A stretch of DNA of 64,000 bases from Streptomyces showdoensis (GTDB lineage: Bacteria; Actinomycetota; Actinomycetes; Streptomycetales; Streptomycetaceae), in assembly GCF_039535475.1 (NCBI RefSeq), contig NZ_BAAAXG010000004.1:124001-188000 (forward strand), given 5' to 3'. The notes beneath the pieces are model-generated. The model made no database searches. It worked only from the letters and a program-made list of their open reading frames with translations, and was not told the DNA's origin. Shown one piece after another: positions 35,899-44,139 of the stretch. The number at the start of each line of letters is the position of its first letter. The first letter of the stretch is position 1. The translations under genes were made by a program, and so were the position numbers.

Positions 35899-36762
35899 TT
35901 GTCGGCTCGTGACAGGTCCTTCAGAAGTCTGCTGGAGGGCGGGGAGATCGTTCTGGCGCCGGGGGCCGCCGACGCCGTCACCGCGCGGCTCGTGGAGGCG
36001 GCGGGCTTTCCCGCGGTGTACATGACGGGGTTCGGTGCGACGGCCGGCCGGCTGGGGATGCCCGACATCGGTCTGCTCAGCCAGACGGAGATGACCGAGC
36101 ACGCCCGGAACATGACGCGTGCGGTGTCGATCCCGGTCATCGCGGACGCCGACACCGGGTACGGCGGCCCGAGCAACATCGACCGCACCGTGCGCGAATA
36201 CGTCCAGGCCGGGGTCGCGGCGATCCACCTGGAGGACCAGGCCATGCCCAAGCGCTGCGGACAGCGCGGCGGGGTGCGCCTGGTGGACGCGGACAGCGGG
36301 GTCAAGCGCGTCCGGTGCGCCGTGGAGGCGCGCGGATCGGCCGACCTGCTGGTGATCGGGCGCACCGACGCGCTGCCCGTGGAGGGCGTCGCGGAAGCGG
36401 TCCGGCGGGCCCGGCTGTACCAGGACGCGGGCGCGGACCTGGTGTTCGTCGACGGGATCAGGAGGATCAAGGACCTGGAGGCGGTGGCCGCGGCGGTCGA
36501 CGGACCCAAGGTGGTGTCCATCGTGGACGGGAACGAGACCACCGCCCTGACCGCCTCGGACCTCCAGGAGCTCGGCTTCTCCGTGGCCTTCTACGCGCTG
36601 ACCGCCCTGTTCACCGCCACCCGCGCCGTCGCCGACGCCCTGGCCCACCTCCGGGCGGCCGGCACCCCGGCGGGCGGGCCGCCGCAGCACAGCTACGAGG
36701 AGTTCTCGCGGATCGTCGGCATGGACGTGCACCAGGACCTCGACGAGCGCTTCGGCGACTGA
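35899..36762 (+). CDS. isocitrate lyase / phosphoenolpyruvate mutase superfamily enzyme
   Basis: A 287-residue (beta/alpha)8-barrel enzyme that forms or breaks C-C or C-P bonds next to a carboxylate, with Mg2+. Landmarks are [20 protein letters not shown], the metal-binding [26 protein letters not shown] (the KKCGH-type catalytic loop, here KRCGQ) and [13 protein letters not shown]. The length and motifs fit methylisocitrate- or dimethylmalate-lyase-like members better than true isocitrate lyase. The TTG start at 35899 is chosen for GGGGGAGGG upstream. It is divergent from the ligase gene; the substrate is unknown. Confidence 0.8.
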   Translation: MSARDRSFRSLLEGGEIVLAPGAADAVTARLVEAAGFPAVYMTGFGATAGRLGMPDIGLLSQTEMTEHARNMTRAVSIPVIADADTGYGGPSNIDRTVREYVQAGVAAIHLEDQAMPKRCGQRGGVRLVDADSGVKRVRCAVEARGSADLLVIGRTDALPVEGVAEAVRRARLYQDAGADLVFVDGIRRIKDLEAVAAAVDGPKVVSIVDGNETTALTASDLQELGFSVAFYALTALFTATRAVADALAHLRAAGTPAGGPPQHSYEEFSRIVGMDVHQDLDERFGD

Positions 36763-36801
36763 CGCCCACGGGGTGCCCGGGCGGCGTGGCGCCGCGGGGG
36801 T

Positions 36802-38457
36802 TCAGCGCCTGCGGCCGCCGCGCAGTTCCAGCCGGTCCCCTTCGAACCGGGTGCGGAAGTGGCGGTCGTGCGAGACCGCGACCACCGCTCCCGGGTACGT
36901 CGTGAGCGCGGCCCGGAGCTCCTCGGCCAGGTCGAGCGTGATGTGGTTGGTCGGCTCGTCGAGGACGAGGAGGTCGGCGGGCCGGGTGACCAGGCGGGCG
37001 ATCTGCAGCCGTCGTTGCTGGCCCGCGGACAGGGCGGCGACCGGGACGTGCAGGTCCTCCTCGCGGAACAGGCCCAGGGCCAGGAGCAGGTCGGTGTACG
37101 CGTCCGGCGGGCCGGGCCGTCCGGCGGCGAACGCGGCGAGCAGCGGCAGGTGCGTGGCGTGCGCGGGCAGTTCCTGCGCGAGGTGGCCGATCCGGGCGGG
37201 GCGGCGCACCGTACCCGCGTCCGGCTCCAGTTCGCCCGCCAGGACGCGCAGGAGCGTCGTCTTGCCCGCGCCGTTCCCGCCCGTGACCAGCAGCCGCTGC
37301 CCGGGCGCGATCGCGAGGAGCCCGTCCAGGTGCAGCCGTCCGCCGACCCGTACGCCGTCGAGTTCGGCGAGGGGGCCGTCCGCCTCCGGTTCGCCCGCCA
37401 CCCGCACCGCCGCGGTGAAGCGGAGCGGTGGCGCGGGCTCCGCCACCGGGTCGCGGCGCAGCTGGGCCAGACGCTCGCGGGCCGTGCGGACCTGCCCGCC
37501 CAGCTTCGCCTCGCTGGAGCGGCGGAACTTGCCGAAACCCTGCTTCGGATCGCGCCCGGTGGCGGCGTGCCGTCTTCCCGCGGCTTCGAGGAGCTCCTCC
37601 GTACGGGCGACCTCCTCGGTCCACTCCGCGTACCGCTGTTCGGCGCGGCGCCGGGCGGCGGCCTTCGCGGCGCGGTAGCCGGCCCAGCCGTCGCCGTGGC
37701 GGTGCACCGTGCGCGCGTCCCGGTCGACCTCGAGGATCGTGGTGGCGACGCGCTCCAGGAACGCGCGGTCGTGGGTGACCGCGACGACGGTGCCGCGGTG
37801 GGCGCGCAGGTGCTCCTCGAGCCAGCGCACGGCCGTCGCGTCGAGGTGGTTCGTGGGTTCGTCGAGGAGCAGCAGTTCGGGGGCGGCGGCCAGGACGCAG
37901 GCGAGCGCGAGGCGCGACTGCTCGCCGCCGGAGAGCGAGCCGAGCACCCGCTCGCGGGTGATCCCCGCGAGCCCGAGGCCGTGCAGAGCGGCGTCGACGC
38001 GGGCGTCCGCCTCGTATCCGCCGCGTTCCTCGTAGGCGAGCAGCAGCTCTCCGTAGGCGGCGAGTTCGGCTTCGGTCGCCTCGGCCAGACGCTCCTCGGC
38101 CGCACGCAGCCGGCGCTCCATGGCCCGCAGCTCGGCGAGCGCGAGGTCGACGGCGTCCCGCACGGTGCGGTCCGGGGCGAGGGTGAGGTTCTGGGGGAGG
38201 TGGCCGGTGCCTCCGGGGAAGTGGACGGTGATCTGTCCGGCATCGGGCGCCTCGGCCGCGGCGAGCAGCCGCAGCAGGGTGGACTTGCCGGAGCCGTTCT
38301 CGCCGATGACGGCGGCCCTCTCGCCCGGGCGGACGGTGAAGGAGACCTGGTCGAGGAGGGTCCGGGTGCCGTAGGACTTGGTGACGTCCTTGACCGACAG
38401 CTGTTGCACGGCGGGGCGGGCGGCGGCGGGCAGGGTGGGACGGGCGCGGTCGCGCAT
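36802..38457 (-). CDS. ABC-F family ATPase (ribosome-protection / antibiotic-resistance type)
   Basis: A 551-residue soluble protein with two ATPase domains and no membrane segments. Walker A motifs are GENGSGKST and GGNGAGKTT; signatures are LSGGEQSRL and LSAGQQRRL; Walker B runs are ELLLLDEPTNHLD and DLLVLDEPTNHIT. The linker of about 80 residues (RRRAEQRYAEWTEEVARTEE to GFGKFRRSSEAKLGGQ) is where such proteins reach the ribosome's peptidyl-transferase centre. Members give resistance to macrolides, lincosamides, streptogramins or pleuromutilins. The start is ATG 38457. A seven-codon leader peptide and a hairpin lie just upstream and indicate drug-induced attenuation. It may provide self-resistance if a cluster product acts on the ribosome, but it is 12 kb from the cluster. 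Confidence 0.9.
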   Translation of the reverse strand: MRDRARPTLPAAARPAVQQLSVKDVTKSYGTRTLLDQVSFTVRPGERAAVIGENGSGKSTLLRLLAAAEAPDAGQITVHFPGGTGHLPQNLTLAPDRTVRDAVDLALAELRAMERRLRAAEERLAEATEAELAAYGELLLAYEERGGYEADARVDAALHGLGLAGITRERVLGSLSGGEQSRLALACVLAAAPELLLLDEPTNHLDATAVRWLEEHLRAHRGTVVAVTHDRAFLERVATTILEVDRDARTVHRHGDGWAGYRAAKAAARRRAEQRYAEWTEEVARTEELLEAAGRRHAATGRDPKQGFGKFRRSSEAKLGGQVRTARERLAQLRRDPVAEPAPPLRFTAAVRVAGEPEADGPLAELDGVRVGGRLHLDGLLAIAPGQRLLVTGGNGAGKTTLLRVLAGELEPDAGTVRRPARIGHLAQELPAHATHLPLLAAFAAGRPGPPDAYTDLLLALGLFREEDLHVPVAALSAGQQRRLQIARLVTRPADLLVLDEPTNHITLDLAEELRAALTTYPGAVVAVSHDRHFRTRFEGDRLELRGGRRR

Positions 38458-38486
38458 ATGGAGTTCCTGGCGTACGAAGGGTCGAC

Positions 38487-38518
38487 GGGCAGCGCAGACG
38501 GCTGGAGCAGCCGTGCCC
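38487..38518 (-). promoter_or_regulatory. attenuator hairpin in the ABC-F leader
   Basis: The core stem ACGGCTG/CAGCCGT has a three-base loop (38498-38514) and an outer stem GGGCA/TGCCC (38487-38491 with 38514-38518). It starts five bases after the leader-peptide stop codon and ends about 30 bases before the ABC-F start. A ribosome stalled on the leader could disturb it. Confidence 0.55.
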
Positions 38519-38522
38519 GGAC

Positions 38523-38546
38523 TCAGACGAAGAAGAGGAAAGCCAT
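38523..38546 (-). CDS. ABC-F leader peptide MAFLFFV
   Basis: A seven-codon frame, ATG-GCT-TTC-CTC-TTC-TTC-GTC-TGA, lies 65 bases upstream of the ABC-F gene on the same strand. Short hydrophobic leader peptides of this kind precede many inducible ribosome-targeted resistance genes, where a drug-stalled ribosome opens a terminator or hides a hairpin. An extended -10 box ends six bases before this ATG, so transcription may begin at the leader start codon itself. The role is inferred from position and layout. Confidence 0.6.
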   Translation of the reverse strand: MAFLFFV

Positions 38547-38552
38547 GCCGCC

Positions 38553-38561
38553 ACCATAGCA
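38553..38561 (-). promoter_or_regulatory. extended -10 promoter for the leader/ABC-F transcript
   Basis: Read on the minus strand, TGCTATGGT is an extended -10 element (TGn-TATGGT) that ends six bases before the leader ATG. No convincing -35 box is present. Confidence 0.4.
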
Positions 38562-38604
38562 AGACGCGGCGTCTCGCGGGCGATGCTCGCGCGTGTTCAC
38601 GGCA

Positions 38605-38621
38605 TTCGGCCGATGGCCGAA
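38605..38621. promoter_or_regulatory. inverted repeat upstream of the ABC-F promoter
   Basis: TTCGGCC-GAT-GGCCGAA has perfect 7-bp arms about 45 bases upstream of the extended -10 box and next to an AT-rich run. It may be a regulator-binding site. Confidence 0.35.
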
Positions 38622-38785
38622 AACAAACTTTTGGAAAACTTGTGCGGCATCGAGGGCTGGTGGCCGGTCGTCGTGGCCCTGCCCCCATGGTGCGGTCGAA
38701 GAGTTCAAGGGTTACTCCGCGAAAGTCCAACTCCTCTTTGGTATGCGGGAGTTGTGGTCAATGGGTCAGGCCGTGCCGGTCTGGC

Positions 38786-38799
38786 GTGACGTGCGTCAC
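38786..38799. promoter_or_regulatory. candidate Crp-binding site
   Basis: GTGACGTGCGTCAC fits the Streptomyces Crp pattern GTG-N6-GNCAC and has symmetric GTGACG/CGTCAC arms. It lies 165 bp before the peptidoglycan-binding protein gene, in the long AT-rich stretch 38622-38963. That stretch also has a TTGACG box (38863-38868) that may be a -35 element. No other gene is credible there. Confidence 0.4.
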
Positions 38800-38963
38800 T
38801 TATTAAGGGTTGTTTAAGAATTAACGTCGCGAGCGCCCTATTTTGCGCCACATGTACACAGTTGACGCTTACTTTGAACGCCAGTCAGAGTCTCCTCGGC
38901 ATCCCGCGCATCTCCGCGTCTTCGCCACATCGTCCACAGCTTCACCACTTCTGGAGCACATGC

Positions 38964-39896
38964 ATGCGCAACAGGACTGCCCTGACCGAAGCAGTCACGT
39001 CCAGCGCCCCTGAGCCGCAGTCGTACCCCGGGGGTGACAGCCTCGTCTTCGGGATGGTCGCGGGGCCCGGCGTCGACGGTTCAGGCGCCCGAGAGCAGGA
39101 CGTCTCGCTCTTCGACGGCTCCCTGTCCGCGCCGCGCGGCTCCGGGGAGGGCGCGCCGCGCCGCGGACGCCACGTGGCGGAGAAGTCGCGGCGCGCGCGG
39201 AAGGCGCCGCGGCCGCGGAGGGCCGAGAGCAAGCCGGAGCGCGAAGGGGCCGGTCTGTCGCTCCCGCTGCTGATCGCGGGGGCGCTCGCCGCGGGCTTCG
39301 GGCTGACGGTCGGTCTCACGTCCGGGCTGGAGCAGCAGACCCCGGACAACCGGACCCTGACGATGCCGGACCTCCTGCAGCCCGGTCTGCCGCTGGACGC
39401 CGAGCAGCCGGCCGCCACCCAGGTGTCCGTCGCGCCGACGGCACGGACCACCCCGCCCGCGCCGCCCACGTCGCGGGCCACCCCGACGGCCACGCATGCG
39501 CCCACCGGCACCCACGCGCCGGCGCGGACGTCCACCCCGCCGCCCGCGACCCCGCCGCCCGCGCAGCCGCCGACCCGCACGCCCCCGCCGACCGAGCGCC
39601 CGGCCGCGAACGCCCTTCGGCTCGGCAGCTCCGGGCCCGAGGTCAAGGACCTGCAGCGCCGCCTCCAGCAGCTCCACCTCTACCTCGGCTCGGCGGACGG
39701 GATGTTCGGCGCGTACCTGGAGGCGGCCCTGACCCGCTTCCAGGTGTCCCGAGGCATCCTCGGGGAACGGGGCGTCTACGGCCCGTCGACCCGCGCGGCC
39801 CTGCAGGCCGAGTCCGACCGCGAGGCCGATTCGGACCGGAACCGCTGGGACCGCTGGGACGACTGGGACGACGACCGCGGCGGCCGGGACCGCTGA
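38964..39896 (+). CDS. membrane-anchored peptidoglycan-binding protein
   Basis: A 310-residue protein. The cytoplasmic N-terminal part of about 100 residues is charged (KSRRARKAPRPRRAESKPER). One transmembrane helix lies at about 107-127 (LSLPLLIAGALAAGFGLTVG). A long Pro/Thr linker then leads to a C-terminal PG_binding_1 domain (LRLGSSGPEVKDLQRRLQQL, then DGMFGAYLEAALTRFQVSRG). The tail is rich in Asp, Arg and Trp. It is expected to bind the cell wall from the membrane. The ATG at 38964 is set by GGAG seven bases upstream. It precedes a sortase-anchored protein gene on the same strand. Confidence 0.8.
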   Translation: MRNRTALTEAVTSSAPEPQSYPGGDSLVFGMVAGPGVDGSGAREQDVSLFDGSLSAPRGSGEGAPRRGRHVAEKSRRARKAPRPRRAESKPEREGAGLSLPLLIAGALAAGFGLTVGLTSGLEQQTPDNRTLTMPDLLQPGLPLDAEQPAATQVSVAPTARTTPPAPPTSRATPTATHAPTGTHAPARTSTPPPATPPPAQPPTRTPPPTERPAANALRLGSSGPEVKDLQRRLQQLHLYLGSADGMFGAYLEAALTRFQVSRGILGERGVYGPSTRAALQAESDREADSDRNRWDRWDDWDDDRGGRDR

Positions 39897-39949
39897 CGCC
39901 GGCGCCCCCTCAAGCCCCCGCCACTACCCCCCCCACGTTCCGCCCTCAC

Positions 39950-40040
39950 CCCCACTCGCTTCACCCTCACCCCCCCACTCGCGTCACCCCCACCCCCACT
40001 CGCGTCACCCCCACCTCCCCCCACTTGCTTCACCCACACC
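39950..40040. repeat. four imperfect 22-bp tandem repeats
   Basis: Copies of CCCCACTCGCGTCACCCCCA and close variants fill the gap between two cell-surface genes. The two central copies are identical. They are probably slippage-prone; function unknown. Confidence 0.7.
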
Positions 40041-40061
40041 CCTCAAGAGAACGGCACAACC

Positions 40062-41462
40062 ATGTCCCAGACAGTCACCGCCGGCATGCGCACCGGTATG
40101 CGCGGCGCCGTGGCGCTCGCCTTCGTCGTCGGCCTCTCGGCCCCGTGCGCGGCCTTCGCCGCTCCGCTCGCCCCGGCCGCCGGCCAGGCCCCCGCGTGCC
40201 CGGCCGCCGGAAAGGAGCCGGGCATCGGCCCCGTGCCCCTGTTCACCGACGAGAACGTCGCCCTCTACGCGGGCGGTGACTACACCGCGGACGGCGGGAC
40301 GGCCGAGGCCGAGGGGCTGCTGGTCGTCGCCGGCAACGCCACGTTCGCCAAGTCGTCCGGAGGCGTCTTCAACATCGGCCGCGTGGGTGCCGGTTCGGGC
40401 ATCCTGCCCGCCTCCGGTTCGGTCATGCTGGCGGTCGGCGGCAACCTGAACATCGCCAAGGGGACGACCGTAGACGTCGGCCACGGTCTGACCGCGGGGC
40501 CGCGCTACGGCGGCGCGGTCCAGGTGGGCAAGGAGATCGACGAGAAGGGCTCCCTGGAGACGAACGGCGGCTCCCGGTCCTCCGGCACGGGGGCGAGCGC
40601 CGCTCTGAGCCCGCACGCCTCCTTCGGCGACACGATCCGCCGCGAGTCGGCCTCGCTCGGCGCGCTGAAGACCACCGGCACCACCACCCGGTCGGGCGAC
40701 ACCGTCACCTTCAAGGGCGGGAGCGCGAGCGGCACGCAGGTCTTCGAGATCTCGGCGAAGGAGCTCGACGGCGCGTCGACCTTCGTGTTCGCGTCCCTCC
40801 CCGACGGGGCGGCCGCCGTCGTCAACGTGACCGGTGCCCAGGCCGTGGACATCTCCCCGATGGCCGTCGCGTTCAACGGGAACCGCGCGGACACCTACGA
40901 CTCCGCGCACTTCGGCGAGGCCGCCTCGCGGATCCTCTACAACTTCGAGGACTCCGCCAAGATCAGCCTCGGCGGCGGAGGCAACTTCATGGGATCGATC
41001 CTCGCGCCCAAGGCGAGTGCGGACATGACCGCAAGCACCAACGGCCGCGTCTACGTCGGCGGCGACATCCGCACCCACGGTTCGGGCAACGAGAGCCACA
41101 ACTACCCGTGGACCGGCACCTCGACCTTCGAGTGCAAGCCCACGAAGACCCCGGAGACCCCGGGCGGGAAGCCCTCCACCCCGCCGGAGACCTCGGTGCC
41201 GACGCCGAGCTCGACCCCGTCGCAGCCCGGCGAGGAGACCACGAGCCCCACGACACCGGGCACCTCCGCCCCGACGCCGGGCGCGTCCGAGTCGACGGCC
41301 CCGTCGGCCACCACGCCTCCCAAGGGCGGCGGCTCGGGCGGCGGCGGCTCGCTCGCCACGACCGGTGGTGAGGTCGCGCCCTACCTGGGCGCGGCCGCGG
41401 CCCTGGGCGTGGCCGGCGGCGCGGTGCTGCTGGTCACGCGCCGCCGCCGCGCGCAGCACTGA
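40062..41462 (+). CDS. LAxTG sortase-anchored choice-of-anchor-A surface protein
   Basis: A 466-residue wall protein. A signal peptide covers residues 1-35 (VALAFVVGLSAPCAAFA). Residues about 55-345 form a choice-of-anchor-A domain with beta-helix-like runs (GLLVVAGNATFAKSSGGVFN, FMGSILAPKASADM). A Thr/Pro/Ser spacer leads to the sorting signal LATTGG near residue 430, a hydrophobic helix and the tail TRRRRAQH. This is the LAxTG type used by class E sortases in Streptomyces, so the protein should be linked covalently to peptidoglycan. No sortase gene is in the window. Confidence 0.85.
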   Translation: MSQTVTAGMRTGMRGAVALAFVVGLSAPCAAFAAPLAPAAGQAPACPAAGKEPGIGPVPLFTDENVALYAGGDYTADGGTAEAEGLLVVAGNATFAKSSGGVFNIGRVGAGSGILPASGSVMLAVGGNLNIAKGTTVDVGHGLTAGPRYGGAVQVGKEIDEKGSLETNGGSRSSGTGASAALSPHASFGDTIRRESASLGALKTTGTTTRSGDTVTFKGGSASGTQVFEISAKELDGASTFVFASLPDGAAAVVNVTGAQAVDISPMAVAFNGNRADTYDSAHFGEAASRILYNFEDSAKISLGGGGNFMGSILAPKASADMTASTNGRVYVGGDIRTHGSGNESHNYPWTGTSTFECKPTKTPETPGGKPSTPPETSVPTPSSTPSQPGEETTSPTTPGTSAPTPGASESTAPSATTPPKGGGSGGGGSLATTGGEVAPYLGAAAALGVAGGAVLLVTRRRRAQH

Positions 41463-41494
41463 CACGCCCCGCACTGCCGAGGCCGGACGCACCC

Positions 41495-41549
41495 GGACGC
41501 CCGGGCGCAGCCTGTTCCCGCGCTGCGGGGCGGCCGCGCCCGGGCGTCC
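41495..41549 (+). terminator. long hairpin after the LAxTG gene
   Basis: Perfect 14-bp arms GGACGCCCGGGCGC (41495-41508) and complement (41536-41549) enclose 27 bases. It starts 33 bases after the stop codon. Confidence 0.7.
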
Positions 41550-41569
41550 CGCAGTGGACGCCTGATCGA

Positions 41570-41597
41570 TTGTCAGTGGTGGGTGGGACGGTAGGTG
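41570..41597 (+). promoter_or_regulatory. promoter of the VWA gene
   Basis: TTGTCA (41570-41575) and TAGGTG (41592-41597) are separated by 16 bp, immediately after the hairpin and 28 bp before ATG 41625. Confidence 0.45.
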
Positions 41598-41624
41598 CAT
41601 CGATCCGAACGAGGGGGACACACC

Positions 41625-42662
41625 ATGGCCGGAACCCAGAACTACATCAACCACGTCGCGCTGGTGCTGGACGCGAGCTCGTCGATGTCGCACCTGAGGA
41701 GCAAGGTCGTCGAGGTCGCCGACCAGCAGATCGAGTACCTCGCGCGGCGGTCGAGGGAGCTGGACCAGGAGACCCGGGTCACGGTGTACGTGTTCGCCGA
41801 CAAGGTGGAGTGCGTCATCTACGACAAGGACGTGCTGCGGATGCCGTCGCTGAAGCAGCTGTACCGGGTCGGCGGCATGACCGCCCTGCTGGCGGCGGCG
41901 CTCACGTCCCAGCGGGAGCTGGCGCAGACGGCCCAGCTGTACGGTGACCACAGCTTCCTCACCTTCGTCCTGACGGACGGCCAGGAGAACGCGAGCCACC
42001 GCGGCCCGGACGCCCCGGCGAAGGATCCCCGCGCGCTGGTCGCGGCGGTGGCCGGAATGATCGAGTCGCAGCAGGACAACTGGACGCTCGCGGTCCTCGT
42101 CCCGGACCAGACGGGCAAGCGCGAGGCCATGCAGTGCGGGTTCCCGAAGGACAACATCGCGATCTGGGACGCCACGAGCACGCAGGGCCTCCAGGAGGCC
42201 GGGCAGGTCATCCGGGAGGCCACCGAGAAGTTCATGGTGGGCCGGACCAAGGGCATCCGCGGTTCGCGGTCCGTGTTCTCCGCCGGCGCCGCGGTCAGCA
42301 AGCAGACCATCGAGGCGGCCGGTCTCACCCCGGTGGACCCCTCGGCCTTCGCGCTGATCCCGGTCTCCCGCGACGTGGCGATCCGCGAGTGGGTCGTGGA
42401 CAGCGGACACACCTACCGGACCGGCGGCGCCTACTACCAGCTGAGCAAGTCGGAGCGGATCCAGGCCCGCAAGCAGATCGCGGTGCTGGAGAAGAAGACG
42501 GACCGCGTGTACACGGGCCCGCAGGCGCGCGCCCTGCTCGGTCTGCCGGACGAGGAGGTCCGGGTGAAGCCGGACCACAACGACGAGTTCACGATCTTCG
42601 TGCAGAGCACCAGCGTCAACCGGAAGCTCGTCGCGCAGACGCGGCTGCTGCTGATGGTCTGA
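41625..42662 (+). CDS. von Willebrand factor A-domain protein
   Basis: A 345-residue cytoplasmic protein. The N-terminal 200 residues form a VWA fold with the metal-site motif DASSSM (DxSxS) at about residues 14-19 and the later FVLTDGQENASHRG. The rest has no known motif and ends in strands (DEFTIFVQSTSVNRKLVAQT). VWA domains bind partners through a Mg2+ site. The start is ATG 41625 after GAGGGGG. It stands alone between terminators and its role is unknown. Confidence 0.8.
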   Translation: MAGTQNYINHVALVLDASSSMSHLRSKVVEVADQQIEYLARRSRELDQETRVTVYVFADKVECVIYDKDVLRMPSLKQLYRVGGMTALLAAALTSQRELAQTAQLYGDHSFLTFVLTDGQENASHRGPDAPAKDPRALVAAVAGMIESQQDNWTLAVLVPDQTGKREAMQCGFPKDNIAIWDATSTQGLQEAGQVIREATEKFMVGRTKGIRGSRSVFSAGAAVSKQTIEAAGLTPVDPSAFALIPVSRDVAIREWVVDSGHTYRTGGAYYQLSKSERIQARKQIAVLEKKTDRVYTGPQARALLGLPDEEVRVKPDHNDEFTIFVQSTSVNRKLVAQTRLLLMV

Positions 42663-42683
42663 CCCCGCGGCAGCCGCGCCCGT

Positions 42684-42697
42684 CCCCCGGCCGGGGG
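42684..42697. terminator. GC palindrome between convergent genes
   Basis: CCCCCGGCCGGGGG is a 14-bp perfect palindrome in the 43-bp gap between the VWA and lyase-like genes. It probably aids termination in both directions. Confidence 0.45.
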
Positions 42698-42705
42698 GAG
42701 ACGGC

Positions 42706-43911
42706 CTACGCCGCCGCGGAGCCGTACACCTTGAACTCGTAGAGCGAGTAGCCGTACGGCGTGGCCCGCTTGGTGCCGTAGACGCGGACGTAGCGGGCCG
42801 TGCCGGAGACCGTCAGCTCGTCGGTCGCGCCGTCGCCGGCCGTGGTGGAGTAGAGGTCGGTCCACGTGGTGCCGTCCAGCGAGCCCTGGACGCGGTAGGC
42901 GCTCGCGTGGGCGGACTCCCAGTCGAGCCGGACGCGCGAGAGCGCGGCGGGGGAGCCGAGGTCCACGCGGAGCCACTGCGGGTCGGCGCCCTCGGCGGAG
43001 GCCCATCGGGTGGCGGCGGCCCCGTCGACGGCCTTGCCGGGTTCGAGGCCGGTGGCCTCGGTGGACGAGGCCGTCGCCGGGCGGCCCTGGGAGAGCAGGC
43101 TCTCGCCGCCGCTGCCGGTGAGCTGGTAGGCCCGCAGGTTCTTCAGGAGGAGGTACGTGTCGCGGAGGGAGCCCGAAGTGTCGTCGAGCGAGCGGTAGAT
43201 GCCCCACTTCGGCCGCACCCGGTCGGCCAGGAGGGTGTCGACGCCGGTCTTGGTCGCGTCCACGACGGTGGTGCCGCCGCTCTTGACCACCCAGCGCACC
43301 GAACCGGCCGTGCCGTCGCCGATCTTGATCTCGTACTCGATGTCGATCCACTTGTTCTGCAAGGGCTCCAGGTTGGTCCGCCCGACCAGGATGTCGCCGT
43401 CGAAGATCTTGTGCTCGATGGTCTGCACCCCGTTGACCCGGCGCAGCGAGGTCACCGTGATCGGCGAGGTGCCGCTGCCCGGCTGCTTGGTCTGCATGAT
43501 GTGGGTGAAGGTCGTCGTGGCCATCAGCGAGCTGGGGATGTACGTCGAGTAGGTCACCCGCCAGGTCTCGCCGGGCCGCCACTCCAGGAAGCTGGAAGGC
43601 GAGGTGCGGTTCCCGGTGACCTCCTGGCGCTGCCGGTCGCTGTACGAGTCACGGTCCACCAGGTGCATGTCGAAGCGGTACGCGTCTCCCGCGACCTTGA
43701 TGTGGGGCGCGCCCCCGGGGTGGGATTCCGCGCGGTCGTCCTCGACCGTCTCGAACGCGCCGAGGCCGGCCGTGGCGGGGTCCGGTGACCACCGGAGCGT
43801 CCAGGTGGCCGCCGCCTGGGCGGTGGAGGCTGGGGAGACAAGCCCCAGCAGGGTCAGGGCGATGGCCGCCAGGCTCGCGACCGCGGCCGGGATCGCGCGT
43901 GGGTGTGTCAT
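42706..43911 (-). CDS. secreted polysaccharide-lyase-like protein with discoidin (CBM32) domain
   Basis: A 401-residue exported protein. The signal peptide ends near AQAA at about residue 34. Residues 35-255 resemble the heparin-lyase-I / glucuronan-lyase jelly-roll families (RQEVTGNRTSPSSFLEWRPG, FTHIMQTKQPGSG, WIDIEYEIKIGDGTAGSVRW, RPKWGIYRSLDD). Residues 270-401 are an F5/8-type-C carbohydrate-binding domain (ATASSTEATGLEPGKAVDG, WLRVDLGSPAALSRVRLDWE). The sugar is unknown. The start ATG 43911 has GGAGGCGG upstream. A GTAAAGCTTCC element further upstream may tie it to carbohydrate control. Confidence 0.75.
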   Translation of the reverse strand: MTHPRAIPAAVASLAAIALTLLGLVSPASTAQAAATWTLRWSPDPATAGLGAFETVEDDRAESHPGGAPHIKVAGDAYRFDMHLVDRDSYSDRQRQEVTGNRTSPSSFLEWRPGETWRVTYSTYIPSSLMATTTFTHIMQTKQPGSGTSPITVTSLRRVNGVQTIEHKIFDGDILVGRTNLEPLQNKWIDIEYEIKIGDGTAGSVRWVVKSGGTTVVDATKTGVDTLLADRVRPKWGIYRSLDDTSGSLRDTYLLLKNLRAYQLTGSGGESLLSQGRPATASSTEATGLEPGKAVDGAAATRWASAEGADPQWLRVDLGSPAALSRVRLDWESAHASAYRVQGSLDGTTWTDLYSTTAGDGATDELTVSGTARYVRVYGTKRATPYGYSLYEFKVYGSAAA

Positions 43912-43981
43912 GTACCGCCTCCAGTGGGGGAGTTGGGGCTGATGTCGATGACGCGCGCCATACTGCCCGTACCACTGGTCG

Positions 43982-43998
43982 TTAGTAAAGCTTCCTGA
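43982..43998. promoter_or_regulatory. AAAGCTT-centred imperfect palindrome upstream of the lyase-like gene
   Basis: TTAGTAAAGCTTCCTGA approximates the palindrome TTAGGAAAGCTTTCCTAA. Operators centred on GAAAGCTTTC occur upstream of polysaccharide-degrading genes in Streptomyces and are bound by ROK-family repressors such as CsnR. It lies 71 bp upstream of the lyase-like start, in a short AT-rich patch. Confidence 0.35.
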
Positions 43999-44139
43999 TA
44001 ATTCTGCGGCGGTGACTGTTACAGCAACAGGACGTGCTGACCGGCGAGTTGTGGCCGGTTCCTGATGCACAATCGGTCTGCCGACGATGCGGTGCGCGAT
44101 GCGACGCCGGTACGGAGCGGCCGATCACAGGGGGACTCG

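Noticed and set aside
35899..36762. True isocitrate lyase (aceA)
   Set aside because: Too short at 287 residues, and the catalytic loop is KRCGQ rather than KKCGH. Methylisocitrate- or dimethylmalate-lyase-like is the safer family call.
38583..38817. Small plus-strand frames in the AT-rich region upstream of the peptidoglycan-binding protein
   Set aside because: No ribosome-binding sites, poor codon bias, and overlap with predicted regulatory elements.
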